Positions 48,888-59,084 of a stretch of 64,000 bases of DNA are shown here, piece by piece. The notes beneath the pieces are model-generated. The model did not search any database. It worked only from the letters and a program-made list of their open reading frames with translations, and was not told where the DNA came from. This DNA is from [Mycobacterium] nativiensis (lineage in GTDB: Bacteria > Actinomycetota > Actinomycetes > Mycobacteriales > Mycobacteriaceae). The stretch lies in assembly GCF_020172685.1 (NCBI RefSeq), contig NZ_CP083986.1, positions 3,935,738-3,999,737 on the forward strand, written 5' to 3'. A program made the translations under genes and the position numbers. The number at the start of each line of letters is the position of its first letter. The first letter of the stretch is position 1.

Positions 48888-49983
48888 GGCGCCCGGCCTT
48901 CCGACGCAGCCGGCGGGTCAGCCCCACCCGGCGCGGGGTCGCCCGCTCCACCAACCGGACCAGCGCCTCATCGATCACGTCGGGCTCCTCCAACTGCACC
49001 AGATGCCCGGCCCCCGGGGCGATCACCAGCTCACAGTCCCACAACGTGGCCGCCATCGCCCGGGAATAGCCGGCCGGGGTGAGCAGGTCGTGATCGCCGC
49101 AGGCGACCAGGGTCGGGATCCTGGCCAGCGTTGCCAGCCCGGCACTTTCGTCGTGCACTTCCAGGGCGTGCAGGAAACCCACCATGGTGGGGACCGGAGT
49201 GGAGTGCATCATCTGCTCGGAGAACGCCACAACACTTGGGCTGATCTCATCGGTGCCGTAGGAGGCGGCACGCAGAATCGGTGCGATCACCCAACGGGCC
49301 GCGCCGCGACCGCGGTGCACCAGGTTCGGCGCGTAACGCGCGCTGAACTGCACCGCCTCCAACGCCGGATTGCGCAGGATCTCACCCAGCGGGGACCGTG
49401 AAACCCCTTTGGCCGCCGATGAAATCAGCGCCGCGCCGACGATCCGGCTGCCGTAGTGCTGGGGAAACTGCCGGGCGTGCGCCAGCACGGTCATCCCGCC
49501 CATCGAATGCCCGACCAGCACCACCGGGCCCCGCGGCACCGTCGCGGCCAGCACCGCGTCCAGGTCCCGGCCCAGCCTCGGCACGGTGTAGGTCTCCGGC
49601 GGGGCGACGGCGGAGTCGCCATGGCCGCGCTGGTCGTAGAAGACCATCCGGACCTGGTCGCCCCACTCGGCAGTCAGCCGCGCCCGCTGAAAGTGGAAGG
49701 AGCCCATCCGCAGACAGAATCCGTGGGCGAACACCACGGTCAGCGGCGCGTCGCGCGGGCCGGTGTCGCGCACCGCCAGCTCGACGCCGTCGTCGGTGAC
49801 CACCACCGAACTGCGGTCGTGATCCAGGATCTCGAAATCCTCAGCGGCATAAGGGTCGTCGGCGGTGGTACGCCGGGTCATCGACCGAGCGACGGTGGTT
49901 CCGGCGATGGTGCCGACCGCGGCCAGCCCGGCCGCGCCCGCCAACAGGCCACCGGCCCGCCACCTGCGCCTCCTAGCGGCCAT
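48880..49983 (-). CDS. Membrane-anchored or exported alpha/beta hydrolase
   Basis: 367 residues from an ATG at 49983, overlapping the alr stop by 11 bp. An RRRR basic stretch and hydrophobic segment ([19 protein letters not shown]) begin the protein. The hydrolase fold follows, with [13 protein letters not shown], the nucleophile elbow [12 protein letters not shown], an Asp in [13 protein letters not shown] and the His in [13 protein letters not shown]. The substrate is unknown. It sits between alr and tsaE, in one operon by overlap. Confidence 0.88.
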   Translation of the reverse strand: MAARRRRWRAGGLLAGAAGLAAVGTIAGTTVARSMTRRTTADDPYAAEDFEILDHDRSSVVVTDDGVELAVRDTGPRDAPLTVVFAHGFCLRMGSFHFQRARLTAEWGDQVRMVFYDQRGHGDSAVAPPETYTVPRLGRDLDAVLAATVPRGPVVLVGHSMGGMTVLAHARQFPQHYGSRIVGAALISSAAKGVSRSPLGEILRNPALEAVQFSARYAPNLVHRGRGAARWVIAPILRAASYGTDEISPSVVAFSEQMMHSTPVPTMVGFLHALEVHDESAGLATLARIPTLVACGDHDLLTPAGYSRAMAATLWDCELVIAPGAGHLVQLEEPDVIDEALVRLVERATPRRVGLTRRLRRKAGRRG

Positions 49984-51133
49984 CGGCTCCGGCCCCCCGG
50001 TAGGTTCTGCCGACCCGCCCGCGCGGACTGTTGACCACCTCGTAGTGGATGGTTCCCAGCGCATCGGCCCAGTCCTGGGCCAGCGGCTCGCCGGCGGAGC
50101 CGGATCCGAACAGCACCACCTCGTCCCCCTCGGCGACGTCGACGGGCCCGGGCCCGAGGTCCACAACGAACTGGTCCATGCACACCCGCCCGACGTTGCG
50201 CCGGCGCCGGCCGTTGATCAGCACGTCGAACCGCCCACTCAGCGGGCGGAACACCCCGTCGGCGTAGCCCATCGGCACCAGCGCCACCGTGGTGTCGGCC
50301 TCGGCGACCCAGGTGTGCCCGTAGGAGACGCCCTCCCCCGCTTTGATCGAACGAACCATCACCACAATGGATTTCAGCGTCATCGCCGGAATCAAGCCCA
50401 TATCGCCGCGCTCCGGGATCGGGCTCAGGCCATACATGGCGATCCCGGGACGGACCATGTCGTAGGCCAGGTCGGGCCGGGTCATCGCCGCTGCCGAATT
50501 GGCCAGGTGCGCAACCGGGAATTCGACGCCGTGTTCACGGGCGGTCGCCAGCATGTCGGAGAACCGCCCGGCCTGAATGTCGTTGACCGGACTGTCGGCC
50601 TCGTCGGCGCAGGCCAGGTGCGACATCAGCCCGCGCACCCGGATCGCGTCGTCGGCGACGGCACGGCGCAGCGCAGCCAGCAGCTCCGGGAAATCGGCGG
50701 CGCCCACGCCGTTGCGGTTCATACCGGTGTCGGCCTTGACCGTGACCGTCGCGGTGCGGCCGGTGCGGCCCACCGCGTCGAGCAGCTCAGCCAGTTGCCG
50801 CGCCGAGGAGATCGCGATCTGGACGCCGGCCGCCAACGCCGGAGCGAAGTCGGTACCCGGGCCGTGCAGCCACGCCAGCACCGGCGCGGTGATGCCCGCT
50901 GCGCGTAACGCCACGGCCTCGTCGACGGTGGCCACCCCGAGTTCAGCCGCACCGGCGGCCAGCGCCGCGCGGGCCACCTGGGCCGCGCCGTGACCGTAAC
51001 CATCGGCCTTGACCACGGCCATCAGGCCGGCGGCCCCGGCGTGCTCGGCCAGCACCCGCACGTTGTGGGCGATGGCGTCCAGGTCCACCAACGCTTCGGC
51101 GAGCAGACCGGAGGTTCGGGATACGGCAGTCAT
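49973..51133 (-). CDS. alr: Alanine racemase
   Basis: 386 residues from the ATG at 51133. It makes D-alanine for peptidoglycan. The pyridoxal phosphate Lys is in [14 protein letters not shown] (Lys42), and the catalytic Tyr region is [13 protein letters not shown]. The segment [20 protein letters not shown] and the C-terminal [13 protein letters not shown] are typical. The preceding in-frame codons overlap the AbiEi-like pseudogene region and are not conserved, so I trimmed the start. Confidence 0.96.
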   Translation of the reverse strand: MTAVSRTSGLLAEALVDLDAIAHNVRVLAEHAGAAGLMAVVKADGYGHGAAQVARAALAAGAAELGVATVDEAVALRAAGITAPVLAWLHGPGTDFAPALAAGVQIAISSARQLAELLDAVGRTGRTATVTVKADTGMNRNGVGAADFPELLAALRRAVADDAIRVRGLMSHLACADEADSPVNDIQAGRFSDMLATAREHGVEFPVAHLANSAAAMTRPDLAYDMVRPGIAMYGLSPIPERGDMGLIPAMTLKSIVVMVRSIKAGEGVSYGHTWVAEADTTVALVPMGYADGVFRPLSGRFDVLINGRRRRNVGRVCMDQFVVDLGPGPVDVAEGDEVVLFGSGSAGEPLAQDWADALGTIHYEVVNSPRGRVGRTYRGAGADGR

Positions 51134-51217
51134 GTCACCGTCAATTGTCCCAGAACCACCCCGGTGCCTGTGGATAGGCGTCGACGCCCGATTCGGCCCC
51201 GGTGTCACCCTGCACGC

Positions 51218-51699
51218 ATGCAGGCGCCGCGGGGACCGTTCCGGGCCACGGAGCTTCTCGCCAAGGGCGCGTTGACCCGCACCCAACTGCGGCGCGACCA
51301 TCACCGCATCTACCCGGGCGTGTGGTTGCCCCGGGGGCCCCTGACGACATCAGACCGGTCCCGCGCTGCCTGGCTCTGGTCGCGCCGGCGCGGCGTGCTC
51401 GGCGGGCCGGTTTTCCCCGGCCACAGACCCAGATCCGGGTGTACAACGACCACGGACACGTCGTGGCGTGCATCGACATGGGGTGGAGGGAATACCTGGT
51501 CGGCGTCGACTTCGAGGGTAAACACCATTGGCTTGATCCCAAGCAGCGGCAACACGACGCCGAGCGCTATTACCTGCTGCCCGAGCTCGGCTGGATCGAC
51601 CTCAGACTCACGGCTCGCAGGCTGCACAACAACCCGAAGGTGTTCCTGGACCGCGTCGGCGCGGCCCTGATCGGGCGTGGCTGCCCGAAAACCTGGTGA
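51218..51699 (+). pseudogene. Broken AbiEi/DUF559-like antitoxin-type gene
   Basis: Two frames carry the two ends of one protein family. From 51218 the first frame reads [20 protein letters not shown], then [13 protein letters not shown] and SRAAWLWSRRRGVLGG, the usual N-terminal winged-helix part. From about 51410 a second frame reads PRPQTQIRVYNDHGHVVACI, then DMGWREYLVGVDFEGKHHW and DPKQRQHDAERYYLLPELGW, the C-terminal nuclease-like part. The central ~150 residues present in intact relatives are missing. So there is a large internal deletion plus a frameshift. Such genes resemble type IV antitoxins but often lack a toxin partner. Confidence 0.78.
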
Positions 51700-51708
51700 C
51701 GGCCGTAT

Positions 51709-51764
51709 CGAACGTGCGGTTTAGGTCGCAAAATCGCGATTTGGCCGACCAAAACGCACGTTCG
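51709..51764. terminator. Long inverted repeat between the AbiEi pseudogene and gadB
   Basis: Arms CGAACGTGCG (51709-51718) and CGCACGTTCG (51755-51764) continue inward imperfectly through TTTAGGTCG/CGACCAAAA. It lies between convergent gene ends and could act as a bidirectional terminator. The core resembles the GCAAAACG-type arms found after guaB2. Confidence 0.6.
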
Positions 51765-51782
51765 GCGGGGAAGGCGCCGAGG

Positions 51783-53168
51783 TCAGTGCGAGAAGTGCTG
51801 CTGTTCGTCGTAGTGTCCGCCGGGTTTGACCCGGTCCAGGGCGGTCACCGACTTCATGATGTCGTCGAACAGCGCCCGGGCGAGGTCCGCGGACAGGCCC
51901 TCGCGCACCACGACGCGCAGCACCGCGACGTCCTCGGCGCCCTCGGGCATGGTGTAGGCCGGCACCTGCCAGCCGAAGGTGCGCAGCTCGTGGGAGACGT
52001 CGAACTCGGTGTAGCCGCGATCCCCGGCCAGGCGGCATGACACCACCGGGATCGCCGAGCCGTCCGAGATCACCTCGAAGTGCTCGGAGGCAGCCAGTTG
52101 GTGCGACAGCCAGCGCGCGGTGTCGGACAGCGTCCGCATCACCTCGGTGTAGCCGGCCCGACCGAGGCGCAGGAAGTTGTAGTACTGGCCGACGACCTGA
52201 TTGCCGGGCCGGGAGAAGTTCAAGGTGAAGGTGGGCATGTCGCCGCCCAGGTAGTTGACCCGGAACACCAGTTCCTCGGGCAGCTGCTCGGCATTGCGCC
52301 ACACCACGAAGCCGATGCCCGGGTAGGTGAGGCCGTACTTGTGGCCGCTGACATTGATCGACACCACCCGCGACAGCCGGAAGTCCCACTTGAGGTCGGC
52401 ATGCAGGAACGGCACCACGAACCCGCCGCTGGCCGCGTCCACGTGTACCGGCACGTCCGGCCCGCCGCCGGCGGCGAGGGTGTCCAGTGCCGCGCAGATC
52501 GCCTCGATGGGCTCCAGTTCCCCGGTGTAGGTGGTGCCCAGAATGCCGACCACCCCGATGGTGTTCTCGTCGACGGCGCCGACGACCTGCTCGGGGGTGA
52601 TCACGTAGCGGCCCTGCGCCATCGGCAGGTAGCGGGGTTCGACGTCGAAGTAGCGGCAGAACTTCTCCCACACCACCTGAACATTGGCACCCATCACCAG
52701 GTTCGGTGTGCGGCCTTGCCAATCCCCCATCTTTTGGCGCCAGCGCCATTTCATCGCGAGACCGCCCAGCATCACCGCCTCGCTGGATCCGACGGTGGAC
52801 ACGCCGATGGCGCTGGACGGGTCGTCGTCGCGCAGATTATCGGCATGGAAGAGGTCGGCGACCATGGACACGCAGCGCTGCTCGATGGCCGCGGTGGCCG
52901 GGTACTCGTCCTTGTCGATCATGTTCTTGTCGAACGACTCGGCCATGAGGGCCGACGCCTCGGGGTCCATCCAGGTGGTGACGAAGGTGGCCAGGTTCAG
53001 CCGGGAGCTGCCGTCGAGCATCAGCTCGTCGTGGATGAAGCGGTAGGCGGCCTGCGGGTCCATCGGGTCATCCGGCAGGCGCAGCGCCGGCACCGGCGCG
53101 GTGAACATCCGGCCGGTGTAGGCGGGGGCGATGGTGTGCGCCGGCACGGACGGATGGGAATGGGTCAC
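51783..53168 (-). CDS. gadB: Glutamate decarboxylase
   Basis: 461 residues from a GTG at 53168 with GTAGGAG upstream, matching the 460-residue mycobacterial enzyme. It converts glutamate to GABA and CO2 with pyridoxal phosphate; the Lys is in INVSGHKYGL (Lys277, equivalent to E. coli Lys276). Other signatures are STVGSSEAVMLGGLAMKWRW and VHVDAASGGFVVPF. It follows nnrD by 8 bp in reverse order, as in Rv3432c-Rv3433c. Confidence 0.96.
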   Translation of the reverse strand: MTHSHPSVPAHTIAPAYTGRMFTAPVPALRLPDDPMDPQAAYRFIHDELMLDGSSRLNLATFVTTWMDPEASALMAESFDKNMIDKDEYPATAAIEQRCVSMVADLFHADNLRDDDPSSAIGVSTVGSSEAVMLGGLAMKWRWRQKMGDWQGRTPNLVMGANVQVVWEKFCRYFDVEPRYLPMAQGRYVITPEQVVGAVDENTIGVVGILGTTYTGELEPIEAICAALDTLAAGGGPDVPVHVDAASGGFVVPFLHADLKWDFRLSRVVSINVSGHKYGLTYPGIGFVVWRNAEQLPEELVFRVNYLGGDMPTFTLNFSRPGNQVVGQYYNFLRLGRAGYTEVMRTLSDTARWLSHQLAASEHFEVISDGSAIPVVSCRLAGDRGYTEFDVSHELRTFGWQVPAYTMPEGAEDVAVLRVVVREGLSADLARALFDDIMKSVTALDRVKPGGHYDEQQHFSH

Positions 53169-53176
53169 AACAACTC

Positions 53177-54607
53177 CTACAGTTCGGCGATAGCGGTGCG
53201 AATGTGGGCCAGGATGCGTGAGGCCGACGTCGGGGTGTCGCCGGGTCCGGGGTCGGCGGCCGAGGCGGCGGCGGCCCGGGTGTGTACGAACGCGGCGGCC
53301 GCAGCGGCCTGCGCTGGGGGCAGCCCGGATGCCAGCAGCGCGCCGATCATGCCGGACAGTACGTCGCCGGAGCCTGCGGTGGCCGCCCACGATCCGCCGG
53401 CCGGGTTGAGGTAGACCGGGCCGGACGGATCGGCGATGACGGTGACGTTGCCCTTGAGCAGCACGGTGGCCCCGAATCGGTCGGCGAGTTCGCGCGCCGC
53501 ACCCACCCGGTCCGGCCCGGGCGGGTGGCCGGCCAGCCGGGCGTATTCCCCGGCGTGCGGGGTGAGCACGGTCGGTGCGGTTCGATCGGCCACCAGCGAC
53601 GGGTGGGCGGCCAGGATGGTGAGGGCGTCGGCGTCGACGATCACCGGCAGGTCGGTGCCCAGGGCGAACCACAGCGCGGCGGCGCCGGCCTCGTCGGTGC
53701 CCAGGCCGGGTCCGACCACCCAGGCCTGCACCTTTCCGGCGGCCGCCGGACTGGGCGCCGCCACCACTTCCGGCCAGTGCGAAACCACTTGTTCGGCAGC
53801 ACTTCCGGCGTAGCGAACCATGCCGGAGGTGGCGGCCACCGCCGCCCCGGCGGACAGGATGGCCGCACCGGGGTAGGCCGCCGAGCCGGCCAGAACTCCG
53901 GTGACGCCCTGGGTGTATTTGTCGTCGCGCGGGCCGGGTGCCGGCCAGAGCGCCTCGGCGTCGGCCGCCTCGAAGCCGTGCAGCTCGGTGGCCGGCAGGT
54001 CCAGGCCGATATCGATCAGCTCGACGCGCCCGCACTCCCCCAACGCGTGAACGGGTTTGAGGCCGCCGAAGGTGACGGTCAGGGCCGCGCGCACCGCGGG
54101 TCCGTCGGCCGCACCGGTGTGCGGGTCCAGGCCACTGGGGATGTCAACGGCCACGACGGGAACAGCCGCCGCGCCGGGCTTTTCCAAGGCCGCGAAGACC
54201 TCGGCGGCGTTGGGACGCAACGGACCGTGCCCGGAGATCCCGACCACCCCGTCGATCACCAGATCCGTGCCGGCCGGCACGGCATCGACGATCCGGCCGC
54301 CGGCCTGCGTGAACGCCGCCAGGCCCTTGGCGTGGGCGCGCTGCGGGTTGAGCAGGATCGCGCTGGCCGCCGCGCCGCGCCGGCGCAGCAGCGTGGCCGC
54401 CCACAGCGCGTCGCCGCCGTTGTCGCCGGAACCGACCACCGCACACACACTGCGGCCGGCCACCCCACCGGTACGGGCGGTCAGTTCCCGGGTGATCGCG
54501 GTGGCCAGGCCGAACGCCGCCCGGCGCATCAGCACCCCGTCGGGCAGGCTCGCCAGCAGCGGCGCCTCGGCGGCACGGATCACCTCGACGGTGTAGTAGT
54601 GCCGCAC
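53177..54607 (-). CDS. nnrD: Bifunctional NAD(P)H-hydrate epimerase/dehydratase
   Basis: 476 residues. The N-terminal half (to about residue 215) is the epimerase NAXE type, with VCAVVGSGDNGGDALWAATL. The C-terminal half is the ADP/ATP-dependent dehydratase, with VLTPHAGEYARLAGHPP and WAATAGSGDVLSGMIGALL. It repairs hydrated nicotinamide cofactors in the cytoplasm. It directly precedes gadB on the same strand and probably shares a transcript with it. Confidence 0.95.
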   Translation of the reverse strand: MRHYYTVEVIRAAEAPLLASLPDGVLMRRAAFGLATAITRELTARTGGVAGRSVCAVVGSGDNGGDALWAATLLRRRGAAASAILLNPQRAHAKGLAAFTQAGGRIVDAVPAGTDLVIDGVVGISGHGPLRPNAAEVFAALEKPGAAAVPVVAVDIPSGLDPHTGAADGPAVRAALTVTFGGLKPVHALGECGRVELIDIGLDLPATELHGFEAADAEALWPAPGPRDDKYTQGVTGVLAGSAAYPGAAILSAGAAVAATSGMVRYAGSAAEQVVSHWPEVVAAPSPAAAGKVQAWVVGPGLGTDEAGAAALWFALGTDLPVIVDADALTILAAHPSLVADRTAPTVLTPHAGEYARLAGHPPGPDRVGAARELADRFGATVLLKGNVTVIADPSGPVYLNPAGGSWAATAGSGDVLSGMIGALLASGLPPAQAAAAAAFVHTRAAAASAADPGPGDTPTSASRILAHIRTAIAEL

Positions 54608-54632
54608 GTCTGACCTCCCTTGCGATCCCAGG

Positions 54633-55283
54633 CTAGTGGGCCGGGCCCGACCTCGCGTGCATGTCGACCCGGGTCGGATGGTGGTGGGTCAGCGGGTAGC
54701 AGCACAATCCGATCACCAGGGCGGCGGCGTGGCCGATCGCGGTGAAGTCCGGGTTGATGACCAGGGGCACCGTGAAGATGACGACCAGCCCGGCCAGATA
54801 GAACCAGCGCCAGGGCCGGCGGATGCGGTAGGTGAGCACCGCCATCACGCCGACCAGGAAGTAGCTGACGCCGATGTCACGGGCGTAGGTCAGCCGCTCC
54901 GATTCGCGGTGCAGGTGAATCAACACGTACAGCGCGCCTTCGCTGATATAGGTGGCGCCGACGTGGGAGATCAGTCCGACCATCAGCCAGCGCAGGTGTC
55001 CCAGCCAATGCTCGGCGGGGGCCAGGAACAGGGTGAACAGCACCAGGTACGGCGACCAGTCCTTGCCGTCGATCCACAGCAGACTGGAGACCAGCACCTC
55101 GAGCGGGTCGGTGGCCAGGTGATGCAGGTTGGTGGACTGTTCGACGAGCATGGTGTGCAGGTGGCGGCCGACCATGTGCTGGATGGCGGTGGTGACCGCC
55201 AGCGCCGCCAGCCACAGGTAGGTCAGCGGGGCGGTGTGTACGAAGTGCCACGCCGCGGACAGGCGGGCTTTGACATCGGTCAC
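54633..55283 (-). CDS. Six-span rhomboid-like membrane protein (Rv3434c/Rv3435c neighbourhood)
   Basis: 216 residues, GTG start. Hydrophobic segments occur at about residues 18-40, 70-90, 95-115, 130-160 and 165-200. Histidine-containing turns IQHMVGRHLHTMLV and LFLAPAEHWLGHLRWLMV recall rhomboid-like folds, but the Ser of the rhomboid catalytic dyad (GxSG) is not seen, so it is unlikely to be a protease. It ends 25 bp from nnrD. Function unknown. Confidence 0.72.
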   Translation of the reverse strand: MTDVKARLSAAWHFVHTAPLTYLWLAALAVTTAIQHMVGRHLHTMLVEQSTNLHHLATDPLEVLVSSLLWIDGKDWSPYLVLFTLFLAPAEHWLGHLRWLMVGLISHVGATYISEGALYVLIHLHRESERLTYARDIGVSYFLVGVMAVLTYRIRRPWRWFYLAGLVVIFTVPLVINPDFTAIGHAAALVIGLCCYPLTHHHPTRVDMHARSGPAH

Positions 55284-55395
55284 GGCGTACAGCGTCGCAC
55301 GGTCGGTGCGGGGTGCGGTGGCTCATCCACTGATAACGTCTGATGGAAATCAGGCCGTCCGCCTGCGACCGGCACCGATGGGATGGGGTGCATCG

Positions 55396-56301
55396 ATGAA
55401 CGATCCGCGCGGTCCGATTCCTAACCCGTACGACCCGACGCAGTTCGCGCCGATGAACCGGCCCATGATGCCGCCGGGGCCCGTGCCGCCGTCCTGGCCA
55501 CCGATGCCGCCGGGTCCCCCGCCGCAGCGTCCCAACCGTGGCCTGTTGTGGGCGCTGTTGGCAGCGGTGTGCGTGCTGGCCGTCATCAGCGTCGTACTCA
55601 CCGTGATGTTGGTGGGCCGCGGAGAGCAGGACACGGCCAAGTCCACCGCCAAGACATCGACCGCCGCGACGACATCGGCGGCGGCCCCCGGCAAAGCTCC
55701 GGTGCCGGCCTCCGCCATCGAACGGTTGCTGCCGAGCAAGGACACCATGGCCACGGCGGTGGACGACGACGGACTCGGTGTCGTCCGGAGCGGCGACTCC
55801 ATGGATTCCGCCACCGTGGTGGACGCGGCCTGCCAGGGAGTCAATTTCGTCGCCGCAGGACCGGTCTACGCGGGTTCGGGCTGGACCGCGGTCCGCTGGC
55901 AACGGTGGTACAGCCCCGCTGACTTCGACGCGCCCAAACTGACGCACGGCCTGGTGCTCTCGGTGGTGACCTACCCGAGCGCCGAGGCCGCCGGCGCCAT
56001 GTACACCAAGCAGAGCCAGGCCTGGCGCGGTTGTGTCGGCCGGACGGCCAACATGCGGGTCACCAATACCGAGGAGAACGCGTCCGACACGTTCTGGACC
56101 GTCGGCGAGGTCACCGACTCCGACGGGTTGCTCCAGACCACCGCGATCAGCGAGGGCGGTGGCGGCTGGTCATGCCAGAACACCCTGACCGTGCGCAACA
56201 ACGTCGTGGCCCAGGCCAATGTCTGCGGGGACAGCATCCGCGCGGCGGCGGCGCGGGACATCCTGAGTTCGATCACGAAGCAGGTCGACGCAGCGGCCTG
56301 A
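55396..56301 (+). CDS. Membrane-anchored PknH-type extracellular sensor domain protein
   Basis: About 301 residues from the ATG at 55396. A Pro/Met-rich cytoplasmic tail (about 45 residues) is followed by one membrane segment (LLWALLAAVCVLAVISVVLT) and an external domain. The domain has four Cys in DAACQG, RGCVGR, WSCQN and NVCGD, the two-disulfide arrangement of the PknH C-terminal sensor domain (PF14032). There is no kinase domain. Such stand-alone sensors are common in mycobacteria; partners are unknown. It is divergent from the rhomboid-like gene. Confidence 0.87.
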   Translation: MNDPRGPIPNPYDPTQFAPMNRPMMPPGPVPPSWPPMPPGPPPQRPNRGLLWALLAAVCVLAVISVVLTVMLVGRGEQDTAKSTAKTSTAATTSAAAPGKAPVPASAIERLLPSKDTMATAVDDDGLGVVRSGDSMDSATVVDAACQGVNFVAAGPVYAGSGWTAVRWQRWYSPADFDAPKLTHGLVLSVVTYPSAEAAGAMYTKQSQAWRGCVGRTANMRVTNTEENASDTFWTVGEVTDSDGLLQTTAISEGGGGWSCQNTLTVRNNVVAQANVCGDSIRAAAARDILSSITKQVDAAA

Positions 56302-56407
56302 GTTGGCCCTGGGCACCGCACAACCCTTGATCAGCCCCGGCGCCTCGCGTATCGTCCGAAACAATTTCGCGACGCACAGTAGCGAATCGAGGGAAAAGGC
56401 CCGCCTC

Positions 56408-58345
56408 TTGCGCAATCGCTACGCCGGAGAACCCTTCAGCACACCGACCGCCGACATCGCCGCCGCCCTGGAGCAGGTCAGCATCCCCACCCTGTTGCTG
56501 TCGTGTGTGCACATCACCGGCGACGCCCGCTTCATCCGGGAGTACAAGCAGAACGGGATCTTCCTCAATGAGATCCAGGGATTCATGTCCGAGGAGGACA
56601 AGGCCCGCGCTCGAGCCGAAGCCCTGCCGGTGATCGTCGACTACCGCGACCACGGCTGCCCGCAACCCGCGCCGCTGCCCGCCGACCTGGTCAAGGAGAT
56701 GATGGACTGGGCGGCCTGCGAAACGGTGCCGGACGCCTATCTGGGCCTGCTCGCCGAAGAACTCGACCTCGAGGGTGTCGACCCACGCCGTCCCGCTCCC
56801 CTGGACCGCGACCGCGCAGCCGATCTTCCCGTCGTGGTGATCGGCTGCGGCGAGTCCGGAGTATTGGCGGGAATTCGGCTGGCGCAGAGTGGAATTCCCT
56901 TCACCATCATCGAGAAGAATGCCGGCCCGGGCGGAACCTGGTGGGAGAACAGCTATCCGGGCGCCCGGGTGGATGTCGCCAACCACTTCTACTGCTTCAG
57001 CTTCGAGCCCAACAATCGCTGGAACCACTTCTTCGCCGAACAGCCCGAACTGCGGGCCTACTTCGCCGACCTGATCGCCAAACACGGCCTCGACGACCAC
57101 ATCCGGTGGAACACCGAAGTCACCGACGCCGCCTGGGATGACGACGCCGGGGCCTGGACGCTGACCATCCGCGCCGCTGACGGTGCGGTGTCAGGGGTGC
57201 GGGCCCGCGCGGTGATCACCGCGGTCGGCCAACTCAATCGCCCGCACCTGCCCGACCTCGACGGCGCGGACGGCTTCGCCGGGCCGTCGTTCCACTCCGC
57301 GGCCTGGGACCACGGCGTCGACCTGACCGGCAAGCGGGTGGCGCTGATCGGTGCGGGCGCCAGCGGATTTCAGATCGCGCCGGCGATCGCGGCAAAGGTG
57401 GAGCACCTCACGGTGTTTCAGCGCACCGCGCAGTGGATGTTCCCCAACCCGATGTATCACGACGCGGTCGGCGACGGGGTGCGCTGGGCGCTGGAGCACC
57501 TGCCGTTCTACGCCCGCTGGTACCGATTCCTGCTGCTGTGGCCCGGGGCGGACAAAGGCCTGGAAGCCGCGCGAGTGGACCCGAACTATGCCGACCAGGA
57601 CTACGCCGTGAGCGAGATCAACGCCATGGCCCGGCAGATGTTCACCGGCTGGATCACCGACCAGGTCGGCGGCGACGAGGAACTGCTGGCCAAGGTGTTG
57701 CCCGATTATCCGGCCACCGGCAAGCGCACCCTGCAGGACAACGGCAGCTGGCTGGGGACGTTGCAACGCGACAACGTCGAGCTGGTGCGGACCGCGATCC
57801 GGCGGATCACCCCGAACGGCGTCCGGACCGAGGACGGGGTCCACCACGAGGTGGATGTGATCGTGTACGCCACCGGTTTTCGGCACACCGATGTGCTGGC
57901 TCCGATGCAGATCACCGGCCGCGACGGCGTCGACCTGCACGAGATGTGGGGCAGCCGGCCGTACGCCCACCTGGGCATCACGGTGCCCGGCTTCCCGAAC
58001 TTCTTCCTGATCTACGGCCCCGGTGCACACCTGGCGCACGGCGGCAGCCTGATCTTCAACTCCGAGTTGGAGATGCGCTACATCGATGCCTGCCTGGCCA
58101 AACTCGCCGACGAACGCCTGCACTCGATCGAGCCGACCGTGCAGGCGGCCGCCGACTGGCATCGCCGCACCCAGGACGAGATCACCAAGATGGTGTGGGC
58201 ACACCCGGCGATCAAGCACTCCTACTTCAAGAACGCCGACGGTGAGATCCACACCGTCAGCCCATGGCGGCTCGACCAATACTGGTCGGCGGTGCGTGAA
58301 CCGGATTGGTCCCAGTTCGTCATCAGGCAAGGAGCCGTGAGTTGA
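56408..58345 (+). CDS. Type I Baeyer-Villiger monooxygenase (flavoprotein)
   Basis: About 645 residues from a TTG at 56408 with AGGGAAAAGG upstream; a TTG at 56303 would add 35 weakly conserved residues, so the start is uncertain. It has two Rossmann loops, [14 protein letters not shown] and [15 protein letters not shown], and between them the Baeyer-Villiger fingerprint [11 protein letters not shown] (FxGxxxHxxxW). About 130 residues precede the FAD domain ([20 protein letters not shown]), as in 4-hydroxyacetophenone monooxygenase-like enzymes. It inserts oxygen into ketones using NADPH and FAD. The following SDR could make or remove its ketone substrate. Confidence 0.88.
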   Translation: MRNRYAGEPFSTPTADIAAALEQVSIPTLLLSCVHITGDARFIREYKQNGIFLNEIQGFMSEEDKARARAEALPVIVDYRDHGCPQPAPLPADLVKEMMDWAACETVPDAYLGLLAEELDLEGVDPRRPAPLDRDRAADLPVVVIGCGESGVLAGIRLAQSGIPFTIIEKNAGPGGTWWENSYPGARVDVANHFYCFSFEPNNRWNHFFAEQPELRAYFADLIAKHGLDDHIRWNTEVTDAAWDDDAGAWTLTIRAADGAVSGVRARAVITAVGQLNRPHLPDLDGADGFAGPSFHSAAWDHGVDLTGKRVALIGAGASGFQIAPAIAAKVEHLTVFQRTAQWMFPNPMYHDAVGDGVRWALEHLPFYARWYRFLLLWPGADKGLEAARVDPNYADQDYAVSEINAMARQMFTGWITDQVGGDEELLAKVLPDYPATGKRTLQDNGSWLGTLQRDNVELVRTAIRRITPNGVRTEDGVHHEVDVIVYATGFRHTDVLAPMQITGRDGVDLHEMWGSRPYAHLGITVPGFPNFFLIYGPGAHLAHGGSLIFNSELEMRYIDACLAKLADERLHSIEPTVQAAADWHRRTQDEITKMVWAHPAIKHSYFKNADGEIHTVSPWRLDQYWSAVREPDWSQFVIRQGAVS

Positions 58346-59079
58346 GCGGAGTCGTCATCACCGGTGCCGCATCCGGGATCGGCCGGGCGTGCGCGGAGGC
58401 GCTGATCGCCGACGGACGCCGGGTTGCGTTGTGGGACATCGCACCGACGGTCCAGGACGTAGCCGACGGATTGGGCGTGCCCGGTGCGGTGGTCGACGTC
58501 TGCGACGACGCCGCGCTGCCCGCCGCGGTCGCTGCCGCGGCCGAGGCGCTCGACGGATTCGACGGGTTGGTGCACGCCGCCGGGCGGGTGCTGCCCGAAC
58601 CGGTCGGCGCCTACACCGGCGAATCCTGGGATGCCGTCATGGACGTCAACCTGCGGGCCCAGGCGATGCTGGTGCAGCTGATGCTGCCGCACCTCGAGGC
58701 GGTCGTCCGGGCCGGTGGCAACCCGGCGGTGGTCGGCATCTCCAGCATCGAGGGGCTGACCGCCAATCCGTTCATCCCGGCCTACTGCGCCTCCAAGGCC
58801 GGGCTGCTGGGGCTGACCAGGTCGATGGCCGCGCAGCTGGGCCCGGCCGGAATCCGGGTCAACGCGGTCTGCCCGGGCTTCATCGAAACCCCGATGCTGC
58901 AGATGGCGCTCGACGTCGAAGAGGTGGCGGCCGGTTTCGTCGCGGCCGCCCCGCTGGGACGCATCGGCCAGCCCGCGGAAGTGGCGCAGGCGGTGGCGTT
59001 TTTGATGTCGCCGCGAGCGTCGTTCATCACCGGCACCCAGCTCGTCGTCGACGGTGGGGTCACCGCACGGCATCCGTGA
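58342..59079 (+). CDS. Short-chain dehydrogenase/reductase coupled to the monooxygenase
   Basis: 245 residues from a TTG at 58342, with AAGGAG seven bases upstream. The TTG overlaps the monooxygenase stop as TTGA, so translation is coupled. The cofactor loop is [18 protein letters not shown], the catalytic pair is in [14 protein letters not shown], and [11 protein letters not shown] closes the fold. An alcohol dehydrogenase step feeding or following the monooxygenase is the natural reading. The longer ATG-like frame starting at 58306 overlaps the previous gene and is disfavoured. Confidence 0.9.
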   Translation: MSGVVITGAASGIGRACAEALIADGRRVALWDIAPTVQDVADGLGVPGAVVDVCDDAALPAAVAAAAEALDGFDGLVHAAGRVLPEPVGAYTGESWDAVMDVNLRAQAMLVQLMLPHLEAVVRAGGNPAVVGISSIEGLTANPFIPAYCASKAGLLGLTRSMAAQLGPAGIRVNAVCPGFIETPMLQMALDVEEVAAGFVAAAPLGRIGQPAEVAQAVAFLMSPRASFITGTQLVVDGGVTARHP

Positions 59080-59084
59080 CGGGT

